A stretch of DNA of 9,729 bases, from NCBI GenBank assembly GCA_964560325.1, contig CAZLLV010000037.1, forward strand, positions 1-9,729, read 5' to 3'. A program made the position numbers and the translations under genes. The stretch comes from CAZLLV01 sp964560325 (GTDB lineage Bacteria; Acidobacteriota; Thermoanaerobaculia; Multivoradales; DATKCC01). Under the pieces are notes generated by a model. It had not been told where the DNA came from. It worked only from the letters and a program-made list of their open reading frames with translations, and did no database searches. Positions 1 through 6,626 of the stretch are shown here, piece by piece (positions within the stretch are counted from its first letter, which is position 1; each line of letters begins with the position of its first letter).

Positions 1-386
1 CCGAGCGCCGCTTCGAGGGCCGCCTTCAGGTTCGCCACGCGCGCCGCCACGTCGATCGCCTCGACCGCGTCGGGCGCCTGCCGGTCCCCCGGCGCGGTCA
101 GCGCCCGCAGCCGCTTCCAGGCCGCGTCGACCGCCGGGCGCACCTGCCGCAGCCCCCAGACCTTCGGCACCTCCTCCCCCACGGCCTGCTGCGCCCGTTC
201 GCGCCGGCGCTCGAAGTACTCGTCGAGCGTCCGGAGCACCAGGTCGAGCGGCACCCCCTCCTCGTGCCATCGGCGCGCGACCCGGTAATCGGACGGCGAG
301 AGCAGGAGCGGGGAGCCCCGGTGCAGCAGGAAGCAGGACTCGATGCGCTGGAAGTACTCGAAGGCCGAGGGGTCGTCACTCGTCAT
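1..386 (-). CDS. Conserved hypothetical protein downstream of birA (partial, C-terminus off window)
   Basis: I do not recognise a function. The reading frame starts at an ATG (384-386) and runs open to the window edge, giving 128 visible residues beginning MTSDDPSAFEYFQRIESCF. Third codon positions are almost all G or C, as in the neighbouring genes, which separates this frame from the overlapping 93-residue frame beginning MTTPRPSS, a low-complexity Ser/Arg shadow. Residues 10-64 look like a compact helical module with the pattern LLLSPSDYRVARRWHEEGVP followed by LDLVLRTLDEYFERRRER. I recall similar small proteins beside birA in Acidobacteriota, without an assigned role. No signal peptide or membrane segment is visible. 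The start overlaps the end of birA by 11 bases, so translation is probably coupled and the gene is probably the tail of the valS-birA unit. A GAGGA sequence about 9-13 bases upstream of the ATG may serve as ribosome binding site. Confidence 0.75.
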   Translation of the reverse strand, partial: MTSDDPSAFEYFQRIESCFLLHRGSPLLLSPSDYRVARRWHEEGVPLDLVLRTLDEYFERRRERAQQAVGEEVPKVWGLRQVRPAVDAAWKRLRALTAPGDRQAPDAVEAIDVAARVANLKAALEAAL

Positions 387-1233
387 GCGTCCGGTCCTCG
401 ACGATCTCTCCGGCCGCGAGCAGGACCGTCTCGCCGTCGCACACGAGCCGCAGGTGCCCGCGCTCGTCGAAGCCGGCGAACTCCCCCTCGACCGTCTCGT
501 CGCCGGTCCGGCAGCGCAGCCGCTCCCCCTCCCGGTGGACCGAGAGCTCGCGATAGGCGGGGACGGCGTAGGCGAGATCGCCCAGGTGCGCGAGCTCGGC
601 CTCGACTCCGGCGACGAGCGCCCGCGCCAGGCCGCCGAGCGACGGCGGCTCCGCGGCGTGGTCGGCGACGGCGGTGGCGCCATCGGGCAGCTCGGGGCCG
701 ACGCGCGGCCGGGCGTGGTTGACGCCGAAGCCGAGGAGCGCGACGGGCGGACCGGAGCCGAGCGCCAGCGACTCGGCCAGGATGCCGCCCACCTTGCGCC
801 CATCGATCAGTACGTCGTTCGGCCATTCGAGCCCACACCGGTTCGGCGAGCCCGCGTCCGCGAGGATGGCGCCGATCGCCCGGGCGAGGCCGACGCCGAC
901 CAAGAGCGGTAGGCTCGCGAGCGCCGCGGAGTACGGCGGGGAATCGTCCGCCGCCGGCTCCGGCAGCGGCAGGACGCGCGTCGCGTAGACCCCGGCGCCG
1001 GGCGGGCTCGTCCAGGTGCGGCCCCGGCGCCCGCGCCCGGCGGTCTGCTCGAGCGCCAGGACCAGCAGCTCGGGCGGGCGGACCTCGTCCGCCAGGTAGG
1101 TGGCCACGATCCGCCGCGCCAGCCGGTTGGTCGAGTCGATCCGCTGGGCGACGACCCGGTTCGGCGGCCCGGGGGGCACGCCGCCGAGCGCTTCGAGGAA
1201 CCGCCCGAAACGAGCGGGAGGCTCGGCCGTCAC
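376..1233 (-). CDS. birA: Biotin--[acetyl-CoA-carboxylase] ligase, monofunctional (no HTH)
   Basis: Cytoplasmic enzyme that activates biotin with ATP to biotinyl-5'-AMP and transfers it to the lysine of the carboxyl-carrier protein of acetyl-CoA carboxylase and related carboxylases. The 285 residues start at a GTG overlapping the valS stop in a GTGA tetranucleotide, with GGAGAGG just upstream. The catalytic domain shows the substrate-binding DSTN (33-36), Q63, the nucleotide loop GRGRRGRTW (66-74), and WPND (137-140) followed by the key lysine in GRKVGGIL (145-152). The usual lysine before WPND is glutamate here (E136). The C-terminal SH3-like domain covers about residues 235-280. The protein begins close to the catalytic core (DSTN at residue 33), with no room for the N-terminal winged helix of E. 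coli BirA. It is therefore a ligase only and not a biotin-operon repressor. The open frame continues upstream through antisense-like sequence inside valS; that extension is spurious. Confidence 0.95.
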   Translation of the reverse strand: MTAEPPARFGRFLEALGGVPPGPPNRVVAQRIDSTNRLARRIVATYLADEVRPPELLVLALEQTAGRGRRGRTWTSPPGAGVYATRVLPLPEPAADDSPPYSAALASLPLLVGVGLARAIGAILADAGSPNRCGLEWPNDVLIDGRKVGGILAESLALGSGPPVALLGFGVNHARPRVGPELPDGATAVADHAAEPPSLGGLARALVAGVEAELAHLGDLAYAVPAYRELSVHREGERLRCRTGDETVEGEFAGFDERGHLRLVCDGETVLLAAGEIVEDRTHDE

Positions 1234-3932
1234 GGCCTCTCCAGGCCCGCCACCAGCCGCTCCCGCCGCTCTTCGAGCTCGCGGAGCTTCTCCCGATTCC
1301 CCTCGACCACCTGGGGCGGCGCCTTGGCCAGGAACGCCTCGTTCGAGAGCCGCCCGCGGGCGCGGTCGATCTGCTCGTCGAGGGCCGCGAGGTCGGCCTC
1401 CCGCCGCGCGCGCTCCTCCTCCCCCAGCTCGACCGTTTCCGGCACCAGGCCGACGTGGACGCCGGCCACCAGGTCGCGGGTCGCCCCGTCGGGCACGTCG
1501 CCCACCGTGACGGTGCCTTCGCCTCCGGTCGGGCAGAGCGAGAGGAGCACCGGACGCTGCTCGGCCAGGAAGGCGTGGAGCTCCGGGTCGTCGGCGGAGA
1601 CGTGCACGTCGAGGCCCTGGCCCGGCCGCACGCCGAGCTCGGCGGCGAGCGCCCGCACCCGCGTCACCGCTTCGACCAGCGCCGCCACCCGTGCTTCGAC
1701 CCCGTCGTCCTCCCACGCCGGCTCCGCTTCCGGGTACGAGGCGAGCGCGATCGTCTCCGGGTGGACCTCCTCGTGGCCCGGCAGGCGCTGCCAGAGGTCC
1801 TCGGTGAGGAAGGGCATCACCGGGTGGAGGAGGCGCAGCGACCGGTCGAGCACCGTGAGCAGCACGTCGCCCACCCGCGGGCGCTCGTCCTCCCCCTGCG
1901 CACCCAGGAGCGCCGGCTTCGCGAGCTCGATGTACCAGTCGCAGAGCTCGCCCCAGAAGAAGTGGTACAGGCGGTTGCACGCCTCGTCGAAACGGAAGGC
2001 GGCGAAGCGCTCGTTCACCTCCGCCGCGGTGCGCGAGAAGCGGGAGAGGATCCAGCGCTCCGGCGCCGCGAGCTCCCCGACCTCGCCCGCCCCGAGCTCC
2101 GGCCGCACCCGCGCGTCGCTCCCGTCGAGCCGGGTGAGGGCGAAGCGGGTGGCGTTCCAGATCTTGTTGCCGAAGGCGCGGTAGCCGGCCATCCGGTCGA
2201 GGTCGAGCGGGATGTCGCGCCCCGGCGAGTCGAGGATCGTCAGCGTGAAGCGCAGGGCGTCGGCGCCGTACTCCTCGACCATGTCCATCGGGTCGACGAC
2301 GTTGCCCTTCGTCTTCGACATCTTCTGGTTCTCGGCGTCGCGCACGAGACCGGTCAGGTGGCAGTACCGGAACGGCGATTCGTCGGTGAAGTGGTAGCCC
2401 ATCATCACCATGCGCGCGACCCAGAAGAAGAGGATGTCGTGGCCGGTGATCAGCACGTCGGTCGGGTAGAACGTCCGAAGGTCCGCGCTCTCCTCCGGCC
2501 AGCCGAGGGTCGAGAACGGCCAGAGGCCGGCCGAGAACCAGGTGTCGAGCACGTCCTCGTCCTGCCGCAGCTCGTCGGTCCCCGCCTTCGCCACCGCCTC
2601 CGCCCGGTCGCGCGCCACCACCACCTCGCCGTCGGGCGTGTACCAGGCGGGCACCCGGTGCCCCCACCAGAGCTGGCGCGACACGCACCAGGGGCGGATG
2701 TTTTCGAGCCAGTGCTCCCAGGTCTTGCCGTAGGTGGGGGGGATCAGCTCGAGCTCACCCGAGCGCACGGCCTCGAGCGCCCGCTTCGCCATCCCCGAGA
2801 CGTCGCAGAACCACTGCGTCGAGAGGAGCGGCTCGACCGGCTCGTCGCTCCGCTCGCTGTGGCCGACGTTGTGCTGGTGGTCTTCGACCTTGACCAGCGA
2901 GCCGCCGCTGCGCAGCCGATCGATCACCTTCCGGCGCGCCTCGAAGCGGTCGAGGCCGGCGAGCTCCTCCCCCGCCGCCTCGGTCATCCGGCCGCGCCGG
3001 TCGATCACCTGGATCGCGGGGAGGCCGTGGCGGCGCGAGATCTCGAAGTCGAGCGGGTCGTGGAACGGCGTCACCTTGACGAGGCCGGTACCGAACTCCG
3101 GCTCGACGCCCTCGTCGGCCACGAACGGGATGTGCCGGCCGACCAGCGGCAGCACGGCGAAGCGCCCTTCGAGGTGCGCGTAGCGCTCGTCGCCGGGAGC
3201 GAAGGCGATACCGGTGTCGCCGAGCATCGTTTCCGGCCGGGTGGTCGCGACCACCACGCGCTCGCCGGACGGCATGCCCTCGGCGTCCGCGATCGGGTAG
3301 GCGACGTGGTAGAGGTGCCCCTGGACCTGCCGCATCTCGACCTCGAGGTCGGAGATCGCGGTGTCGAGCACCGGCGACCAGTTGACCATGTACTCGCCGC
3401 GGTAGATCAGGCCCTCCTCGTGGAGGCGGACGAAGGCCTCGCGCACGGCCCGGTTCAGGCCCTCGTCGAGAGTGAAGCGCTCGCGGGTCCAGTCGCAGCT
3501 CGCCCCCAGCCGCTCGAGCTGGCTGCGGATGTTGCCCTGGTACTGCTCCTTCCACTGCCACATGCGCTCCTCGAAGCGCTCCCGGCCCAGCTCCTCGCGG
3601 CTGGTGCCCTCGGCCTCGACCATGCGCTCGACCATGAGCTGCGTGGCGATGCCGGCGTGATCGGTGCCGGGGAGCCAGAGCGCCTCGTAGCCCTGCATCC
3701 GCTTCCAGCGGGTGAGCAGGTCCTGGAGCGCGGTCTGGAGCGCGTGCCCGATGTGGAGCTTTCCCGTCACGTTGGGCGGCGGGATCATGATGCAGAAGGT
3801 CTTCCGGTCGCTCGGCGCCGCGACCGTGAAGTAGCCGCCGTCGCGCCAGTGCTCGCTCCAGCGCGTTTCGAAGCGCTCCGGATCGAACTGCTTCTCCATG
3901 GTCGGGCTCGTCGGGGTCTGCTCGGGGGGCAT
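1230..3932 (-). CDS. valS: Valyl-tRNA synthetase
   Basis: Class I aminoacyl-tRNA synthetase that charges tRNA-Val with valine and hydrolyses mis-attached threonine. The frame encodes 900 residues, normal for a bacterial ValRS. Visible landmarks in order: PPPNVTGKLHIGH with the HIGH signature at 60-63; the CP1 editing domain in the middle, with TTRPETMLGDTGIA; VEPLLSTQWF; and the KMSKTKGN catalytic loop with KMSK at 537-540. A helical anticodon-binding domain follows (about 620-780), and a C-terminal charged coiled-coil arm (about 840-900) is typical of ValRS. Start choice is uncertain: ATG at 3932 gives an 11-residue Pro/Thr-rich lead-in, while ATG at 3899 (MEKQFDPERFE) matches the usual ValRS N-terminus better. 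Neither has a strong Shine-Dalgarno. The stop overlaps the birA GTG by 4 bases, so the two are almost certainly co-transcribed. Confidence 0.98.
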   Translation of the reverse strand: MPPEQTPTSPTMEKQFDPERFETRWSEHWRDGGYFTVAAPSDRKTFCIMIPPPNVTGKLHIGHALQTALQDLLTRWKRMQGYEALWLPGTDHAGIATQLMVERMVEAEGTSREELGRERFEERMWQWKEQYQGNIRSQLERLGASCDWTRERFTLDEGLNRAVREAFVRLHEEGLIYRGEYMVNWSPVLDTAISDLEVEMRQVQGHLYHVAYPIADAEGMPSGERVVVATTRPETMLGDTGIAFAPGDERYAHLEGRFAVLPLVGRHIPFVADEGVEPEFGTGLVKVTPFHDPLDFEISRRHGLPAIQVIDRRGRMTEAAGEELAGLDRFEARRKVIDRLRSGGSLVKVEDHQHNVGHSERSDEPVEPLLSTQWFCDVSGMAKRALEAVRSGELELIPPTYGKTWEHWLENIRPWCVSRQLWWGHRVPAWYTPDGEVVVARDRAEAVAKAGTDELRQDEDVLDTWFSAGLWPFSTLGWPEESADLRTFYPTDVLITGHDILFFWVARMVMMGYHFTDESPFRYCHLTGLVRDAENQKMSKTKGNVVDPMDMVEEYGADALRFTLTILDSPGRDIPLDLDRMAGYRAFGNKIWNATRFALTRLDGSDARVRPELGAGEVGELAAPERWILSRFSRTAAEVNERFAAFRFDEACNRLYHFFWGELCDWYIELAKPALLGAQGEDERPRVGDVLLTVLDRSLRLLHPVMPFLTEDLWQRLPGHEEVHPETIALASYPEAEPAWEDDGVEARVAALVEAVTRVRALAAELGVRPGQGLDVHVSADDPELHAFLAEQRPVLLSLCPTGGEGTVTVGDVPDGATRDLVAGVHVGLVPETVELGEEERARREADLAALDEQIDRARGRLSNEAFLAKAPPQVVEGNREKLRELEERRERLVAGLERP

Positions 3933-3972
3933 CGCGGTCTCGCTGTCGGTTGCGGATGGAAGCCGGGGCCGT

Positions 3973-3994
3973 CACGGCCGCAACGGCGGCCGTG
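3973..3994 (-). other. Perfect GC-rich hairpin in the valS leader region
   Basis: The 125 bp between the response-regulator stop (4058) and the valS start (3932) holds an 8-bp perfect inverted repeat: CACGGCCG at 3973-3980, a 6-base loop, and CGGCCGTG at 3987-3994. On the minus strand there is no run of T after it, so it does not meet the standard form of an intrinsic terminator. It could be a Rho-independent-like pause or terminator for the upstream pair, a leader structure of valS, or simple GC-rich chance. I found no T-box sequence or convincing valS promoter in this gap. Confidence 0.35.
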
Positions 3995-4057
3995 TCTCTC
4001 GGCCGCCTCGGTGCCGGCGTGCGGCCGGCTCGGGAGTGTGCGCGGAGGACTTCGGCC

Positions 4058-4981
4058 TCAGTCGGCCGACTCCACCTGCGTCTCGAGCTCGCGGAGGCGG
4101 TCGCGGATGACCACCTCGGCGAGGTCGGGCACGACCTCCCAGGCGACCTCGCGGACCGACCGGTCGCCCAGCAGCTCGACGACCCGGCGGGCGACCCGCT
4201 CGACGTCCTCGTCCGACAGCGGGCTGTCCGCAGAGGCGGGGACGGCCGGAGCCGGCATCTCCGGCTCACCGGCAGGCCCGGCGTGCTCGGCGGCCTCGTC
4301 GAAGTCTTCCGGCTCCATCTCGAAGACGTCGGCCTCGGCCTGCGTCGCGCCCGCCGTCTCCGGTCGATCCCACGCCGAGGGCTCGCCGGCGGTGCTCCCG
4401 ACCGCCGACGGCGGCGGCACCTGGGTCGACGGCCGGTCGTCCTCGTCGAGATCGTCGAGGCCGATCGCGAACGGCTCGGCCGCCATCTCGGGCGCCGGAA
4501 GCGGCTCGGGCTCCTGCGTGCGGGCGTGGCCCCAGTCCGCGATCGACTCGCCGGCCTCGTCCCCGGCCCGGCCGGCGCTCGAAGCGCCACCGGCCGAAGC
4601 GCCCGCGGGCTCCCCCGCCGCCTCGGCCGACAGCTCCTCCACCAGGCGCTGGAGCTCCTGCGAATCGAACGGCTTCTTGAGGAAGGCGTCGCAGCCGCTC
4701 TTCTCCGCCGCCTCCTCGTCGAACGGCTCGAAGGTGCTGACCAGGAGCAGGACCGGCACCTCGGGCCGCAGGCTCTTCGAGTGCTTCGCCACGTCGTAGC
4801 CGCTCGCCCCCGGCATGTGCACGTCGGCGATCACGAAGTCGGGGGTCGTCTGGTCGAGCTTCTCCAGGGCGTCGTCGCCGTTGCCGACGGCCACCACCTC
4901 GTAGTCTTCGTCCATGAAGGTCAGCTCGATGACCTTCTGGATGGTGACGCTGTCGTCGGCCAAAAGGATGGTTCGGGTCAT
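4058..4981 (-). CDS. Response regulator: CheY-like receiver, acidic linker and conserved C-terminal helical tail
   Basis: The 307-residue product has three parts. Residues 1-122 are a canonical receiver domain: acidic pair D9-D10, phosphoacceptor D53 in VIADVHMPG, S82/T83 at the switch position and K103 in LKKPF. Residues 123-254 are a low-complexity Ala/Pro/Glu/Asp-rich linker with no recognisable fold. Residues 255-307 form an amphipathic tail containing SVREVAWEVVPDLAEVVIRD, which I recall at the C-terminus of receiver proteins in Acidobacteriota and Deltaproteobacteria. There is no DNA-binding or enzymatic output domain, so phosphorylation probably controls a protein-protein contact through the tail. 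The start is an ATG with GAGGT at 4986-4990, inside the end of the preceding gene, which ends only two bases upstream. Translation of the two is probably coupled. No histidine kinase lies in the window, so this is an orphan regulator here. Confidence 0.92.
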   Translation of the reverse strand: MTRTILLADDSVTIQKVIELTFMDEDYEVVAVGNGDDALEKLDQTTPDFVIADVHMPGASGYDVAKHSKSLRPEVPVLLLVSTFEPFDEEAAEKSGCDAFLKKPFDSQELQRLVEELSAEAAGEPAGASAGGASSAGRAGDEAGESIADWGHARTQEPEPLPAPEMAAEPFAIGLDDLDEDDRPSTQVPPPSAVGSTAGEPSAWDRPETAGATQAEADVFEMEPEDFDEAAEHAGPAGEPEMPAPAVPASADSPLSDEDVERVARRVVELLGDRSVREVAWEVVPDLAEVVIRDRLRELETQVESAD

Positions 4982-4983
4982 CT

Positions 4984-5415
4984 CTACCTCGCGCTCGGTG
5001 ACGGATGCAGGGGATGGGGTGCAAGTCGTTCTCGAAGGTACGCCACGATCTCGCCGGTCGGAGTGCCGGGCGGGAAGACGGCGTCGATGCCCGCCTCCTC
5101 GAGCCGCGAGATGTCGGCCTCCGGGATGATGCCGCCGGCGAACACCAGCACGTCCTCGGCTCCCCGCTCCGCCAACTGCCGGACGACCTCGGGGAGCAGG
5201 CGGTTGTGCGCTCCCGACAGGATCGAGAGCCCGACCGCCTCGGCGTCCTCCTGGACCGCCGCGGCGGCGATCTGCTCGGGGGTCTGGCGCAGGCCGGTGT
5301 AGATCACCTCGAAGCCGGCGTCTCGGAGCGCTCGGGCCACCACCTTGGCGCCCCGGTCGTGCCCGTCGAGCCCCGGCTTCGCGATCAGCACGCGGTGCGG
5401 CCATCCCCCGTCCAT
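4984..5415 (-). CDS. Stand-alone cobalamin-binding protein, methylmalonyl-CoA mutase C-terminal domain family
   Basis: The 143-residue protein is one adenosylcobalamin-binding Rossmann-like domain. It shows the base-off/His-on signature D-x-H-x-x-G in KPGLDGHDRGAKVVARAL (D17, H19, G22), a later SILSGAH segment (the S-x-L region) and AGGIIP near the end of the domain. These match the small B12-binding component of split methylmalonyl-CoA mutases (isomerising succinyl-CoA and methylmalonyl-CoA) and of related acyl-CoA mutases. The large catalytic subunit and the MeaB/ArgK chaperone are not in the window, so the partner must be encoded elsewhere. The ATG at 5415 is chosen because homology begins immediately after it; the open frame extends upstream but that part is Arg/Ser-rich and family-unlike. 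The stop lies two bases before the response-regulator ATG. A TAAGAT sequence 8 bases upstream of the ATG could act as a -10 for a nearly leaderless mRNA, but no good -35 accompanies it. Confidence 0.93.
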   Translation of the reverse strand: MDGGWPHRVLIAKPGLDGHDRGAKVVARALRDAGFEVIYTGLRQTPEQIAAAAVQEDAEAVGLSILSGAHNRLLPEVVRQLAERGAEDVLVFAGGIIPEADISRLEEAGIDAVFPPGTPTGEIVAYLRERLAPHPLHPSPSAR

Positions 5416-5585
5416 GGCGCCGGATCTTAGCAGCCCTCGGGGCGGAGCGCAGGAGCGAGCCGGCCTGCCTCTTGCATTCTCTCCGTACACGAACGTCACG
5501 TCTACGACCAGATCTTGCAACGGATGGAAGGGGGACCGGCTGGACCATGGCAGAAGTTGCAATCGACGAGAGACCAGGGACCGTC

Positions 5586-5615
5586 CAGACACGGCATTCG
5601 GTCACGCGCTATGAT
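5586..5615 (+). promoter_or_regulatory. Candidate sigma-70-type promoter for the 5645 gene
   Basis: CAGACA at 5586-5591 (four of six bases of TTGACA) is followed by an 18-bp spacer and TATGAT at 5610-5615 (five of six bases of TATAAT). Transcription would start near 5622, about 23 bases before the first ATG. The rest of the 229-bp divergent gap (5416-5644) holds two TTGCAA palindromes at 5515-5520 and 5557-5562, exactly 42 bp apart, of unknown meaning. I see no further gene in the gap. Confidence 0.45.
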
Positions 5616-5644
5616 CGGCGGGACGTCTTGCCGGAGATGAGGTC

Positions 5645-6592
5645 ATGATGCAGAGCGCGGCGGCCCAGCAGAAACCGACATCCGTGCTGCGGGATCTCGA
5701 CTACGTCGAGCAGAAGCTCTCGTGGATGCGGGAGCTGGAGATCTGGCCGAACGGTCCGCGCTACCTCTGGACCGACGCCTTCGGGCTCGTGCTCCTCATC
5801 TCCCTCTACCGCGAAACCGGCACCGAGCGCTACCTCGACGAGGCGAGGCGGCTGGCCTCCGAGGTCGACCGCGTTCTCGGCCAGGAGGCCGGCGGACTGC
5901 GGATCGGCGAGGCGCCCGACCGGGAGGGGCAGTACTTCCACTACCTCTCGATGTGGCTCTACGCCCTCCACCGCCTCGGCAAGATCGATCCCGCGTACCA
6001 GGCGCGCGCGCTCGAGCTGGTCCGCGAGACCCACCCGCACTTCATCCGCCCCGGCTTCGGCGTCTACTGGAAGATGAAAGACGACCTGTCGGCGCCGATG
6101 CCCGGCTTCGGCGTCGGCGCCCTCGACCCGTTCCACGGCTACGTCGTCTACCGGCTGCTCGGCGAGGACGAGCTGGCGAACGAGATCCGCGACATGAAGG
6201 CGCTGATCGACGTCGGCCTGCGCAAGCTCCACGTCACGCAGGACCTGGGGATCGGCATGATGCTCTGGCTCAGCCACTTCTTCCCCCGCCGCCGCTGGGC
6301 CGCCCTCCAGCGCCACCGCTGCCTGGAGATGCTCCAGACGCTCTGGATCGACCCGCCCGGCTACTTCTGCCGCCAGGTCGGCAAGCCGGAGACCAAGTTC
6401 GCCTTCACCAACTACGGCGTCTCCCTCGGCCTCCAGGCGGTCGGCGCCGGCCTCGCCCACGTCCACTCCCTCCACCGTTTCTTCGACGCCTACCGCGCCG
6501 GCGACGAGTACGACGACGCCGCCATCACCCACGTCATGTCGTGCTGCTCCCACTTCCCCGGCGAGCTGATCCCGAAGCCGCTGAACGCGTAG
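5645..6592 (+). CDS. Conserved protein with six-hairpin ((alpha/alpha)6-barrel) glycosidase-like features
   Basis: The 315-residue product is rich in aromatic residues and alternates helices in the manner of (alpha/alpha)6-toroid proteins. Notable segments are DYVEQKLSWMRELEIWPNG (19-37), RYLWTDAFG (39-47), LYRETGTERYLDEA (54-67), GLRIGEAPDREGQYFHYLSM (84-103), VYWKMKDDLS (140-149), LDPFHGYVVYRLL (160-172) and the end HVMSCCSHFPGELIPKP. Trp, Tyr, Asp and Glu in such segments line sugar-binding pockets in six-hairpin hydrolases, but I recognise no proven catalytic pair. I recall related uncharacterised proteins in bacteria and fungi. No signal peptide is visible, so a cytoplasmic location is likely. 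Two adjacent ATGs (5645 and 5648) are possible starts: GGAG at 5633-5636 suits the first and GAGG at 5639-5642 suits the second. The gene appears monocistronic, converging on the B12-XRE regulator. Confidence 0.85.
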   Translation: MMQSAAAQQKPTSVLRDLDYVEQKLSWMRELEIWPNGPRYLWTDAFGLVLLISLYRETGTERYLDEARRLASEVDRVLGQEAGGLRIGEAPDREGQYFHYLSMWLYALHRLGKIDPAYQARALELVRETHPHFIRPGFGVYWKMKDDLSAPMPGFGVGALDPFHGYVVYRLLGEDELANEIRDMKALIDVGLRKLHVTQDLGIGMMLWLSHFFPRRRWAALQRHRCLEMLQTLWIDPPGYFCRQVGKPETKFAFTNYGVSLGLQAVGAGLAHVHSLHRFFDAYRAGDEYDDAAITHVMSCCSHFPGELIPKPLNA

Positions 6593-6605
6593 CCAGATTC
6601 GGGGC

Positions 6606-6621
6606 CCTCCGGCCTCGGAGG
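6606..6621. terminator. Candidate bidirectional hairpin between converging genes
   Basis: The 34-bp gap between the stop codons of the two converging genes contains CCTCCG (6606-6611), a 4-base loop and CGGAGG (6616-6621), a perfect 6-bp stem. Its position is right for a shared terminator. Neither strand has a T-run after it, so it is at best a weak or Rho-assisted terminator. Confidence 0.4.
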
Positions 6622-6626
6622 CTCGA

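Noticed and set aside
1234..2688. Extension of the birA open frame upstream through valS
   Set aside because: The extension is Arg/Gly/Ala-rich low-complexity sequence in a shifted frame of valS; the ligase homology begins at the GTG at 1233.
1455..4799. A 1114-codon plus-strand open frame opposite valS and the response regulator
   Set aside because: It is a GC-rich antisense shadow. The minus-strand frames carry the HIGH and KMSK motifs of ValRS and the receiver-domain residues; the plus frame carries no recognisable domain.
5515..5562. Two TTGCAA palindromes 42 bp apart in the divergent gap, considered as an operator pair
   Set aside because: Six-base palindromes are too short to be significant, and no regulator is encoded beside this gap; noted only as a coincidence to test by conservation.
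5416..5592. N-terminal extension of the B12-binding mutase-type protein to 5592
   Set aside because: The extra residues resemble translated intergenic sequence and the family homology starts right after the ATG at 5415.
5547..5648. A 33-codon plus-strand ORF (MAEVAIDERPG...) ending in an ATGA overlap with the 5645 gene, with a purine-rich stretch upstream
   Set aside because: About a third of its codons end in A or T, against almost none in the true genes, and the candidate -10 box lies inside it. The purine run is also too far (about 12 bases) from the ATG. Probably intergenic sequence.
5609..6553. A 314-codon minus-strand open frame opposite the six-hairpin protein
   Set aside because: It is Val/Glu/Ala/Gly-rich antisense reading with no motif, while the plus frame has ordered aromatic motifs and a proper promoter and ribosome binding site.
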